From assembly GCA_031282665.1 (NCBI GenBank), contig JAITDH010000199.1:1-12472 (forward strand): a stretch of 12,472 nt of DNA. The letters are read 5' to 3'. This stretch comes from Zoogloeaceae bacterium. Its GTDB lineage: Bacteria; Pseudomonadota; Gammaproteobacteria; Burkholderiales; Rhodocyclaceae. The notes under the pieces were generated by a model that had not been told where the DNA came from, ran no database searches, and saw only the letters and a list, made by a program, of their open reading frames with translations. Shown piece by piece: positions 5,569 to 12,472 of the stretch. The first letter of the stretch is position 1; every line of letters starts with the position of its first letter. The translations under genes and the position numbers were made by a program.

Positions 5569-6480
5569 TTACCCTTCTGAGGAGCGAAAGCGCATCGAGA
5601 GATTCAATGCCTGGACATTCTTGCTCAACGCGCCGATGGAGATGCGGTCGACGCCGGTTTTGGCGATGGCGGGCAGGGTTTCCAGGGTGACTTCGCCGGA
5701 GGCTTCGAGGATGGCGGGGCGGGGAAAGAGGCGGTTGCGGGCGACGGCCTCGCGCAGGGCGGGGAGATCGAAATTGTCGAGGAGGAGCATTTCGGCGCCC
5801 GCTTCCAGCGCCTCTTGCATCTCCTCCAGGTTTTCCACCTCGATCTGAATGAAGCGGCAGCGGCCCTGCGAGGCGCGGCTGATTTCCCTTGCCGCGGCGA
5901 GGGCGGGAGGGATGCCGCCCGCGGCGATGATGTGGTTTTCCTTGACCAGGATGGCGTCCCAGAGGGCGAGGCGATGATTGCCGCCGCCGCCGGCGCGCAC
6001 CGCGTATTTTTGCGCCAGGCGAAGGCCGGGCAGGGTCTTGCGGGTATCGACGATCTGCGCCGGCGTGCCCGCCGCGAGGTCGACGTACTGGCGGGTCCGG
6101 CTGGCGATGCCGGAGAGCAGTTGCAGGAAGTTGAGCGCCGCGCGCTCGCCGGAAAGCAGGGCGCGGGCGTTGCCGGAAAGTTCGCACAGGCATTCGCCGG
6201 GGGCGACGCGCGCCCCTTCTTCCGCCCGCCAGACGAGGCGGACGCCGGGATCGAGGCGGGTGAAGCACGCCTCGGCCCAGGCCCGCCCGCAGAGGATGCC
6301 CGCTTCCCGGGTGATGATCCAGGCCTGCCCGGTCTGTTGCGCGGGGATCAGTTGCGCGCTCAGGTCGCCCGGCCCAATGTCTTCGGCAAGGGCGGCAGCG
6401 GCCTGGGCGGCGATTTCCTCCGCCAGCGCGGGAAGTTCGGGGAAGGCAAGGAGATGCCTGGCAAGATCGGTGGAGGTCAT
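5569..6480 (-). CDS. nadC: Nicotinate-nucleotide pyrophosphorylase (quinolinate phosphoribosyltransferase)
   Basis: Converts quinolinate and PRPP to nicotinate mononucleotide, CO2 and pyrophosphate, the third step of de novo NAD synthesis, in the cytosol. The 303-residue protein has the N-terminal open-faced domain (EDIGPGDLS, residues 33-41). The alpha/beta barrel carries the substrate-binding DTRKTLPGLR (145-154), AVRAGGGGNHR (160-170), DAILVKENHI (175-184), LLLDNF (232-237), EASG (259-262) and ISIGALSKNVQALNLSMRF. Length and all key basic residues (Arg147, Lys148, His169, Arg170, Lys180) fit the family. The ATG at 6480 has AGGA 6 bases upstream. It starts 17 bp after tamB stops and is probably the last gene of that operon. 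NAD synthesis has no obvious link to envelope assembly, so shared transcription is likely incidental. It converges on mpl across the repeat element. Confidence 0.96.
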   Translation of the reverse strand: MTSTDLARHLLAFPELPALAEEIAAQAAAALAEDIGPGDLSAQLIPAQQTGQAWIITREAGILCGRAWAEACFTRLDPGVRLVWRAEEGARVAPGECLCELSGNARALLSGERAALNFLQLLSGIASRTRQYVDLAAGTPAQIVDTRKTLPGLRLAQKYAVRAGGGGNHRLALWDAILVKENHIIAAGGIPPALAAAREISRASQGRCRFIQIEVENLEEMQEALEAGAEMLLLDNFDLPALREAVARNRLFPRPAILEASGEVTLETLPAIAKTGVDRISIGALSKNVQALNLSMRFRSSEG

Positions 6481-6497
6481 GCGGGGTCCTGGTCAGG

Positions 6498-9400
6498 TTA
6501 TTCAGGTAGGGGAGCGGGAGAGGATGCCGCGGGCGTTTCGGGCGTTTCCTGTTTTTCCCGCGTTTCCTTTTTTGTGGCGCGCGCGGGGCGGCCGAAGCGG
6601 AAATTGTAGAAAAGATCGACGGCGTTGTCGCTGCCGGTCTGCCCGACGAGGGAAAGGTGGCGGGTGAGGGCGAAGGTGAGTTTCACCAGGTTTTCCGTGC
6701 CGGCGAGGGATTGTTCGTAGGAAAGGGTGAGGTTCTTCGCCAGTTGGGTGCCGATGCGGACGACCTGCCCGCGCTCGTCCCCTTCGCCGGACGCGAAAGC
6801 GCCGCGCTGGTTGCCGACGACCTGGCTGGTCGCCCCGTTCTGGTAGCGCCTGCCGACGCCGATGCTGATGCCCAGGTCGCGTTGCAGCTTGAAGAGGGCG
6901 CTGCCGGGGCCGCTGTCCTGGCTGCCGAAAAGCGCCTGGGCGGCGGCGAGGAGGACGGACTGGCCGCCATCCTGCTCGTCCGGCGCTTCCCCCAGGACGA
7001 GCCAGGAGAGTTTTTCCACATCGGGGACGTCGGGTTCGGAAATCAGCCGGATGACCGGCTTCTGCGCCGTGCCGGTGACGCTGACCCCCGCTTCGACGGC
7101 CTGCCGCCTGCGCCAGGCGCGGATGTTGAGGGAGGGATTGGGGATGAGGCCGTTGAAGGTGAGAATTCCCTGTTCGATCTCCAGTTGCTGCCCATAGGCA
7201 TCGAAGCGTCCGCCGACCGTGCGGATGCTGCCGCTGGCGTGAGGCGGCTTGCCGCCGCCCTCGCTGTCCACCTTCAGCGTGCCGGCAAGACGGCCGGACA
7301 GGCCCGCCCCGGAAAAATAGAAGCGGTCGCCGAGGTTCACCCCGGTGGTGAAACGCAGGGGAAAGGGAAAGGCGGCGGCGGGCGCTTCCCGCCCGATGAT
7401 GACGACATCGTCGGAAAGCGCCGGGCGGTCCTGCCCGGCAAGCGTCCAGTAACCGCCATCGACGCGCATGTCGGCGGCGAGGGCGAGGGCGCCGTCCTGG
7501 AGGCGCGCTTCTCCCTGTCCGGAAAGGGTGAGCCATTGTTCCGGCTTCTGCACGACGCCCAGCCGTTCCAGGCTGAAGGTCACCTGCCCGTTCCGGTCGG
7601 CATCGAGGCGGCCATGCGCCAGGAAGCGCCCCGGCGTTTCGGCGAGCGTCCGCAGTTTTTCCCGCGCCTCGCCCTCCGGATGTTCCGGGGGGCGGCCATG
7701 CGGATTGGCGAAGCTCAGTTCCTCCAGGATGAGCGCCTCCGGCTCCAGTTGCAGGCGCAGCCGGCCATCGGCGAGCATCAGGCCGGAATCGGGAATTTGC
7801 AGGGTGAGTCCGTCGCCCGCCGCGCGCCCGGTCAGCCGGGGATGCTCGCGGCTGCCGGAAAGGGAAATCCGGGCCTCCAGCCGCCCGCCGGGATGATGGC
7901 TTTCCCCCACGAAGAGGCCGAGCCAGGAAAGATCGCCGCTCTCCAGCTCGACCTCGCCCGCCAGGGGCGCCTGGGCGGCGAAGGGCAGGTCGAGGCGGGA
8001 AATCCGGGCCTGCCACGCGGCGCCCTTGAAATTCCCCTGCCAGCGGGCATCGGGCAGGGCGAAGGATTGCGCCTGCACGGCGAGATCGGCGGGCGCGGCC
8101 AGCGCGAGGAGGTCGCTCTTTTCCCCGTCGGTGAGACGCAGGCGTTCCAGCCGTCCCTGCCAGGCGAGGGAAGCGGGATTTTCCGGATTGCCGGCAAGAC
8201 GGCCGTCCGCCTGGACGGAGAGCAACAAAGGGGAAGAGAAGGGCAAGCGTTCATTGGGCGCGAAGCGGATATCGGCGCGAATCCGGTGCGCCGCCTGCCG
8301 TCCGGACAATTCCAGTTCGCTTTCCTCCAGGTTCAGTTCGCCGGCGGTGAGCCGCGCCAGGGTGAGGCGGGCGGAAAAGGGCGGTTGGCTTTCCCCGCTT
8401 TCCCCGCTTTTTGTCCCCGAATCATCCAGGCGCAGGTCGGCGGCGAGCGCCAGATGGCGCAGGGAAAGGGGCGGGAAAGGCGCGGCGAGGACGAGGCGGC
8501 CGCTTTTCGCCTCCCCCTGCAAGGCGGGCGCGAAAAGCGCCCCCGAAAGCCGCCCGCGGGCGGCGAGGTCGCCGCTGATTCCGGGCAGATCGAGGCGGGG
8601 CGCGTCGAGTTCGAAGGTGAGCGCGTCCGCGGCCTTGCCCAACGCGCCGCGGGCAAGGAGGCGGTTGCGGCCGGATTGCAGGGACAGGTCGAGATGATGC
8701 AGGCGGCCCGGCGCGTAATGCAGTTCGCCCTGCCCCTGCAAATCCTGTCCGAAGAAGCGGCCCGGCGCGAGGATGAAGGAAGCGCGCAGATCCTTTTGCG
8801 CCGTCTGGTAGGCAAGCCGCAACTGCCCGTTGATCTCTCCCCTGCCCTTCTTGTCCTTGGCCAGGGCAGCGAAGAGGCGGGAAGGATCGAGATGCTCGAT
8901 TTCCCCCACGGCTTCCAGCGTTCCCTCCTGCCAGAGCACATGCCCCCGGTAGCGGCCCGGAGGCTCTTTTTCGCGGGAGGCGGGCATCTGCGCCTGGAGG
9001 GCGGAAAGCTCCAGCCGCCCGCCCCGCCAGGAAAACGCGCCTTCCAGCGTCGCCAGCGGCAGATGGCTGGGCAATGGCGCGGGGGCGTCGTTGCGGAGGC
9101 GAAACTGGCCACCCAGGCCGCCTGTTTCCTGCTCTTTCCTCCCTTCCCGGCCTTCCGGCCTGGCTTCCAGCGCGACCTCCAGGCTGGCCTCGGGCGCGCC
9201 GGGCAGCCAGCGCGCCGGGGAAAAATTCCTGAGCGACAGGGAAAGGGAACGGAAGGGTTCCGCCGCAAAGGGCGTCAGCATCGCCGTGAAGCCGCCTTCC
9301 TCGCTGCCGCCGAATTCCCCTTCCACCGGCAAGGCGAGCAGGCTTCCCTTGGCGCGCGCTTCCAGGGCAATCGTCGGCGCGTCCGGTGTACTTTCCAGCG

Positions 9401-10049
9401 GAATATTCCCGCTCACCCGCAGGGTGGCCGCGAGCGGCAGATCGCCCTCCCCGCGCAGGCTTCCCGTGGCGGAAAGCGCCAGATTCCCCGCCGCGAAACT
9501 GAGCCGGGAAAGGCGGTGCTCGAGGCCGTCGCTTGCCAGGCTGGCCGAGAGATCATGCGCGACGGGAGGCGCTTCCGGCGCGAGCGAGAGGGCGATCTCC
9601 CCCACTTCCAGGCTTTCCAAAGCCAGGGCAAAAGGCAGGGCGAGACGCGCCGGCGGCTGGCTGTCCCGGGAGGAAGCCAGGCGCATCGCCAGCCGGCCGA
9701 CATGGAGCCGCTGTATGCTGATCTCTCCCTGCCAGAGCCGCGCCGGAGACCAGTCCGCCTCGACCTGGGTGAGGCGGAAGGCGTTCCCGGAATCGCCGGG
9801 ACTCTCCCAGGCGAGGCGTTGCAGCGACAACGGGCCGATGAGCCGTCCCGTCACGCCTTCCGCCCGCAGGCGTCCGCCGCTCGCCCAGGAAGCCAGGCGC
9901 AGCCCCGCCTCCAGGCCCGTCGTCGTCGTCGCCAGCCAGCCGGCGGCCAGGGAAAGCGCGACGAAGAGCAGTACCGCCAGCGCAAGGAGATGCCGCCAGG
10001 AACGCAGCAGACCCAACAACAAACGCAGAGGAAGAGAACGGGCTTTCAT
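6498..10049 (-). CDS. tamB: Translocation and assembly module protein TamB (DUF490/AsmA-like)
   Basis: A 1183-residue envelope-spanning protein. Residues about 20-40 are an uncleaved N-terminal membrane anchor (LLALAVLLFVALSLAAGWL). The middle is long, repetitive beta-strand sequence typical of the lipid-conducting beta-groove. The last ~330 residues are the TamB C-terminal domain: ILTFNGLIPNPSLNIRAWRR, EPDVPDVEKLSWLVLG, KLQRDLGISIGVGRRY, TQLAKNLTLSYEQSLAG and LVGQTGSDNAVDLFYNFRFG. TamB works with the outer-membrane protein TamA and supports phospholipid movement to, and protein assembly in, the outer membrane. After FRFG there is a low-complexity charged/proline tail of about 28 residues. 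The start at 10049 overlaps the stop of the upstream lipoprotein gene (ATGA). There is no good Shine-Dalgarno at the right distance, so translational coupling is likely. The tamA gene usual upstream of tamB is not there. E. coli TamB is slightly longer (1259). Confidence 0.94.
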   Translation of the reverse strand: MKARSLPLRLLLGLLRSWRHLLALAVLLFVALSLAAGWLATTTTGLEAGLRLASWASGGRLRAEGVTGRLIGPLSLQRLAWESPGDSGNAFRLTQVEADWSPARLWQGEISIQRLHVGRLAMRLASSRDSQPPARLALPFALALESLEVGEIALSLAPEAPPVAHDLSASLASDGLEHRLSRLSFAAGNLALSATGSLRGEGDLPLAATLRVSGNIPLESTPDAPTIALEARAKGSLLALPVEGEFGGSEEGGFTAMLTPFAAEPFRSLSLSLRNFSPARWLPGAPEASLEVALEARPEGREGRKEQETGGLGGQFRLRNDAPAPLPSHLPLATLEGAFSWRGGRLELSALQAQMPASREKEPPGRYRGHVLWQEGTLEAVGEIEHLDPSRLFAALAKDKKGRGEINGQLRLAYQTAQKDLRASFILAPGRFFGQDLQGQGELHYAPGRLHHLDLSLQSGRNRLLARGALGKAADALTFELDAPRLDLPGISGDLAARGRLSGALFAPALQGEAKSGRLVLAAPFPPLSLRHLALAADLRLDDSGTKSGESGESQPPFSARLTLARLTAGELNLEESELELSGRQAAHRIRADIRFAPNERLPFSSPLLLSVQADGRLAGNPENPASLAWQGRLERLRLTDGEKSDLLALAAPADLAVQAQSFALPDARWQGNFKGAAWQARISRLDLPFAAQAPLAGEVELESGDLSWLGLFVGESHHPGGRLEARISLSGSREHPRLTGRAAGDGLTLQIPDSGLMLADGRLRLQLEPEALILEELSFANPHGRPPEHPEGEAREKLRTLAETPGRFLAHGRLDADRNGQVTFSLERLGVVQKPEQWLTLSGQGEARLQDGALALAADMRVDGGYWTLAGQDRPALSDDVVIIGREAPAAAFPFPLRFTTGVNLGDRFYFSGAGLSGRLAGTLKVDSEGGGKPPHASGSIRTVGGRFDAYGQQLEIEQGILTFNGLIPNPSLNIRAWRRRQAVEAGVSVTGTAQKPVIRLISEPDVPDVEKLSWLVLGEAPDEQDGGQSVLLAAAQALFGSQDSGPGSALFKLQRDLGISIGVGRRYQNGATSQVVGNQRGAFASGEGDERGQVVRIGTQLAKNLTLSYEQSLAGTENLVKLTFALTRHLSLVGQTGSDNAVDLFYNFRFGRPARATKKETREKQETPETPAASSPAPLPE

Positions 10050-12208
10050 GGGCGGGCGATACCCCTTCCCGCATTCCTCTTCCTGTAGAGCCGGACGATC
10101 GCCCAGAAAAACACGCCGCAGGCGGCGACGATGAGGAACAGGGGCCAGCGCAGGGGAGGATTCCAGTCCCTCCTCGCCCTGGCGCGGTCTTCCGGCAGGA
10201 TGCGCTGGTATTTGAGCGTGTTGTTGGCCGCGTCGCTGAGTTTCCGGTTCCTCAGCCAGGCGTGGGTCAGGGTGTAGGTTTGCGGATGAAAGGCGTAGAT
10301 CCACGGGGCGTCGTGTTGCAGGATGCGCTTCATTTCCCGGATGATGGCGAGGCGTTCCGGGCTGTTTTCCATCGCCTTCATGCGCAGGAAAAGGCGGTCG
10401 AATTCCGGGTTTTCATAATTGGAATGGTTTTCCCCGCCATACTTGACCTTGCCTTCGGAACCCGCCAGGAGAAAAAAGAAATTCTCCGGATCGGGATAAT
10501 CGGCATTCCAACCGAGGAAAAAAAGCTGCACCGTGCCCTTCTTCAGATTGTCCTGCAAACGGTTGAAATCGGTCGCGCGGACGACGAGCTGGATGTCGAT
10601 CTTCCTGAACTGGCGGGTCAGCCAGTCCAGCCTCGGCTTGTCGCCCATGCCGCCGGAAGTGGTATCGAGATAGAGGATCAGTGGTTCGCCGGTACGCGCA
10701 TGGCGGCCGTTCGGCCAGCCCGCCTCGGCGATGAGACGCCTGGCTTCCTGCACCGATTTCCGGCGCGCCCGGCCGTCGACCCAGTCATAGACATAGGGAT
10801 TGATGCCCGCCTCGCCCTCCTCGAAACCGAACAGTCCCGGCGGCAGCGGACTCATCGCGGGCAGGCCGCGCCCGTTCATGAAGATGGAAATGAACTCCTC
10901 CTGGTCGATCGCGATGGAAATCGCGCGTCTCAACTTGCTCGCCGCCTCCTCCATGCCGCCGACCAAAGGGTCGCGCAGATTGAAGCCCATGTAGAAGGTC
11001 GAGGAACGCGCGGCGGCGAGCAGGCGGATGCCCCGTTCGCGCATCTCGTCGGTCAGCCCCGCCTCCCCGGCCGCGTCGATGCGCACCACCTGGTCGAAAT
11101 TGTCGGAACCGATGCCGGAAGCATCGTAATAACCTTGCAGGAACTTGTTCCAGTAGGGAATCGCCTCTTTCTCCCGGGTGAAGATCGCCTCTTCGATGAA
11201 AGGCAGCGGCTGGCCGCAATCGGCCAGATGGCCCTCTTCCTCATCTTCCGGCATGCCTTCGCAGGGATAGGTTTCGCCCCGGAAATTCGGATTGCGGGTG
11301 AGGGTCATCCGCCGGTTCGGATCGTTTTCCGTCAGCATGTAGGGGCCGCTGCCGACCGGCCACCAGTCGAGGGTGAGGTTTTTTTCCGCCATCCCCGGCT
11401 GGCTGAAAAAACGGTCCGCCTCGCGCGGCAGGGGCGAAAAGAAAGGCTGCGCCAGCCAGTAGAGAAACTGCGGATAGCGCCCCGTGATGCGAATCTGCCA
11501 GGTATAGGGATCGATTTCGCGCACCCCGGCGAGCGGGAAATCGTCGAGATCCAGCCAGCCCTCCGGATCCTCCTTCGCCGCCGCCGACAAGGCCGCGCCC
11601 AGTTCCCGCAGGCCGACGATCTTTTCCGCCATCATACCGAAGATCGGGGAATGCAGGCGCGGATGCGCCAGGCGCTTGATCTGGTAGATGTAATCGGCGG
11701 CGCGCACCTCGCGCGCACCGGTCAAGGGAAAATCGGCGATGACGTATTTCTTCGCCAGCTCCGCCGGCGTCATCTCCGCATAGACAGGCGCGCCCGCCGC
11801 GTCGAGCGCGAAAGCCGGATGCGGCTGGTAAAGCCGGCCGGGGGCGAGGCGCAGTTCATAGACGCTTTCCGCCACCTTTTCCGCCGGCGCGTCGGCGGGC
11901 AGGCGCCGCCCCTCCGCGTCGTACAGGGTCACCTCCGGCATCCGCGCCAGGGCGGCGGGAACCAGGACGTAAGGGCGCTTCAGGTAATGATATTGCAGCG
12001 GCGGCTCGTAGATCTGGGTGATGAAGGTATATTCATCCTCGGTATAGGATTTCGCCGGATCGAGATGCTTGGGACGGGTGATGAAAGCCGAATAAAGAAT
12101 ATCCCGATTCTCCGCGCTCGCCGGATAAGGATCGTTCCAGGGCGTATCGCCACAAGCCGCGAGCATCAGGAACGTGAGGCAGGATAACAGGCGGAGCAAG
12201 GGTTTCAT
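10046..12208 (-). CDS. Family 5 solute-binding lipoprotein (OppA/DppA-like) with C-terminal membrane helix
   Basis: A 720-residue periplasmic binding protein of the peptide/nickel class (SBP_bac_5). The N-terminus is a lipoprotein signal, MKPLLRLLSCLTFLMLAAC, with lipobox LAAC and lipidated Cys19 followed by Gly-Asp. Family landmarks include PKHLDPAKSYTEDEYTFITQIYEPP near the start, VGSGPYMLTENDP (Gly286-Tyr290), then RNPNFRGETYP. An acidic loop between Cys316 and Cys331 could be closed by a disulfide. Later come AISIAIDQEEFI and FLGWNADYPDPENFFFLLAG. Unusually, the C-terminus adds a membrane segment (about 688-708, WPLFLIVAACGVFFWAIVRLY) and a basic tail. Length is well above typical OppA (about 540). 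No permease or ATPase gene is in the window. Peptide binding is inferred from the family; the true ligand is unknown. The start at 12208 is set by the lipoprotein signal. The longer open frame to 12406 runs through the promoter and repeats and is rejected. A good Shine-Dalgarno is missing. Confidence 0.9.
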   Translation of the reverse strand: MKPLLRLLSCLTFLMLAACGDTPWNDPYPASAENRDILYSAFITRPKHLDPAKSYTEDEYTFITQIYEPPLQYHYLKRPYVLVPAALARMPEVTLYDAEGRRLPADAPAEKVAESVYELRLAPGRLYQPHPAFALDAAGAPVYAEMTPAELAKKYVIADFPLTGAREVRAADYIYQIKRLAHPRLHSPIFGMMAEKIVGLRELGAALSAAAKEDPEGWLDLDDFPLAGVREIDPYTWQIRITGRYPQFLYWLAQPFFSPLPREADRFFSQPGMAEKNLTLDWWPVGSGPYMLTENDPNRRMTLTRNPNFRGETYPCEGMPEDEEEGHLADCGQPLPFIEEAIFTREKEAIPYWNKFLQGYYDASGIGSDNFDQVVRIDAAGEAGLTDEMRERGIRLLAAARSSTFYMGFNLRDPLVGGMEEAASKLRRAISIAIDQEEFISIFMNGRGLPAMSPLPPGLFGFEEGEAGINPYVYDWVDGRARRKSVQEARRLIAEAGWPNGRHARTGEPLILYLDTTSGGMGDKPRLDWLTRQFRKIDIQLVVRATDFNRLQDNLKKGTVQLFFLGWNADYPDPENFFFLLAGSEGKVKYGGENHSNYENPEFDRLFLRMKAMENSPERLAIIREMKRILQHDAPWIYAFHPQTYTLTHAWLRNRKLSDAANNTLKYQRILPEDRARARRDWNPPLRWPLFLIVAACGVFFWAIVRLYRKRNAGRGIARP

Positions 12209-12235
12209 GGACGGTGGGAGAGGTGGAAAGATGGG

Positions 12236-12241
12236 ATTATA
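12236..12241 (-). promoter_or_regulatory. Candidate -10 box for the lipoprotein-tamB-nadC operon
   Basis: On the minus strand this reads TATAAT, a perfect sigma-70 -10, ending 27 bases before the ATG at 12208, so the 5' leader would be about 20 nt. The -35 region (around 12258-12265, TCCGTC) matches poorly, so either the promoter is weak, needs an activator, or the call is wrong. Confidence 0.45.
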
Positions 12242-12287
12242 GGGGACGGAGGATAGAAGACGGAGCGCCGTCGGTTTCGTAGGTTTC

Positions 12288-12323
12288 GTAGGTTGGATAA
12301 GCCGAAGGCGCAATCCGACATTC
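12288..12323 (+). repeat. 36-bp REP-like palindromic repeat, copy 2
   Basis: Same orientation as 5022-5057 with two differences (GGATAAGCC for GGATTAGCC, GGCGCAATCC for GGCGTAATCC). These differences weaken the inner hairpin. It is preceded by a tandem TTTCGTAGG doublet (12275-12292). Confidence 0.75.
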
Positions 12324-12343
12324 CACCCATACCCCCGATGCAA

Positions 12344-12464
12344 AGCATCGCAAATAATGGAAGCATCGCCAATAATGGAAGCATCGCAAATAGGGCAGCA
12401 TCGCACCTATGGCAGCATCGCAAATATGGCAGCATCGCAAATATGGCAGCATCGCAAATATGGC
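12344..12464 (+). repeat. Array of seven 17-18-bp direct repeats
   Basis: Units start at 12344, 12362, 12380, 12397, 12414, 12431 and 12448. The first two are 18 bp (AGCATCGCAAATAATGGA type), the rest 17 bp; the last three are identical, AGCATCGCAAATATGGC. There are no unique spacers. The array may continue past the window edge, though the final 8 bases (GGCGCTTC) no longer match. It lies 95 bp upstream of the candidate -10 of the lipoprotein operon. The open minus-strand reading frames across it are products of the repetition, not genes. Confidence 0.85.
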
Positions 12465-12472
12465 GGCGCTTC

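Noticed and set aside
6657..10088. Long open frame antisense to tamB (over 1100 codons)
   Set aside because: The GC-rich codon bias of tamB leaves the antisense frame open. The translation is low-complexity (G, E, R, Q rich) with no domain, while the tamB frame has clear family motifs.
12209..12406. Upstream extension of the lipoprotein gene through the repeats
   Set aside because: The lipoprotein signal begins at the ATG at 12208. The extra 66 residues are translated tandem repeat and REP sequence.
12344..12464. CRISPR array
   Set aside because: The repeats are contiguous, 17-18 bp, with no spacers and no cas genes nearby.

Overview
This GC-rich, gene-dense window looks like chromosome from a betaproteobacterium. 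The Rhodocyclales (Azoarcus, Dechloromonas or Accumulibacter-like) are my best guess. That rests on overall gene style, base composition and dispersed palindromic repeats, not on any marker gene. All confidently called genes are housekeeping or envelope functions. No tRNA, rRNA, phage gene, transposase or CRISPR array was seen.

Layout. (1) 18-545 (-) is an Lrp/AsnC-family regulator, divergent from leuA (721-2451, +; 2-isopropylmalate synthase with its C-terminal regulatory domain). The 175 bp between them carry two strong operator-like palindromes and a weaker third, so local control of leucine synthesis is plausible. (2) Convergent to leuA lies a minus-strand pair with a 4-nt ATGA overlap: an unrecognised 195-aa protein with a nucleotidyltransferase-like motif (3014-3601), then an exported TlpA-like thioredoxin (2409-3017) whose 3' end overlaps leuA by 43 bp. 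(3) mpl (3682-5025, +), the murein tripeptide ligase, starts 80 bp from the 195-aa gene and diverges from it. (4) 5026-5568 has no gene. It holds a 36-bp REP-like repeat and a 425-bp mirror-symmetric element with 21-bp terminal inverted repeats and three hairpin modules arranged A-B-C...C'-B'-A'. (5) A compact minus-strand operon follows: a family 5 solute-binding lipoprotein with an extra C-terminal membrane helix (10046-12208), tamB (6498-10049, 4-nt overlap) and nadC (5569-6480, 17 bp after tamB). A perfect TATAAT -10 lies just upstream of the lipoprotein gene. (6) The right edge (12209-12472) holds a second copy of the 36-bp repeat and an array of seven 17-18-bp direct repeats that runs nearly to the window end.

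The most unusual features are the repeats. An ATCAGG-rich repeat lies in sense orientation at the extreme 3' ends of three different genes (regulator, leuA, thioredoxin) and supplies new C-terminal tails. The mirror-symmetric element fills the gap between mpl and nadC. The second oddity is the gene order lipoprotein-tamB-nadC, with no tamA immediately upstream of tamB. I did not find a defence or other novel multi-gene system. The case for novelty rests on the repeats and on the doubly anchored binding protein.
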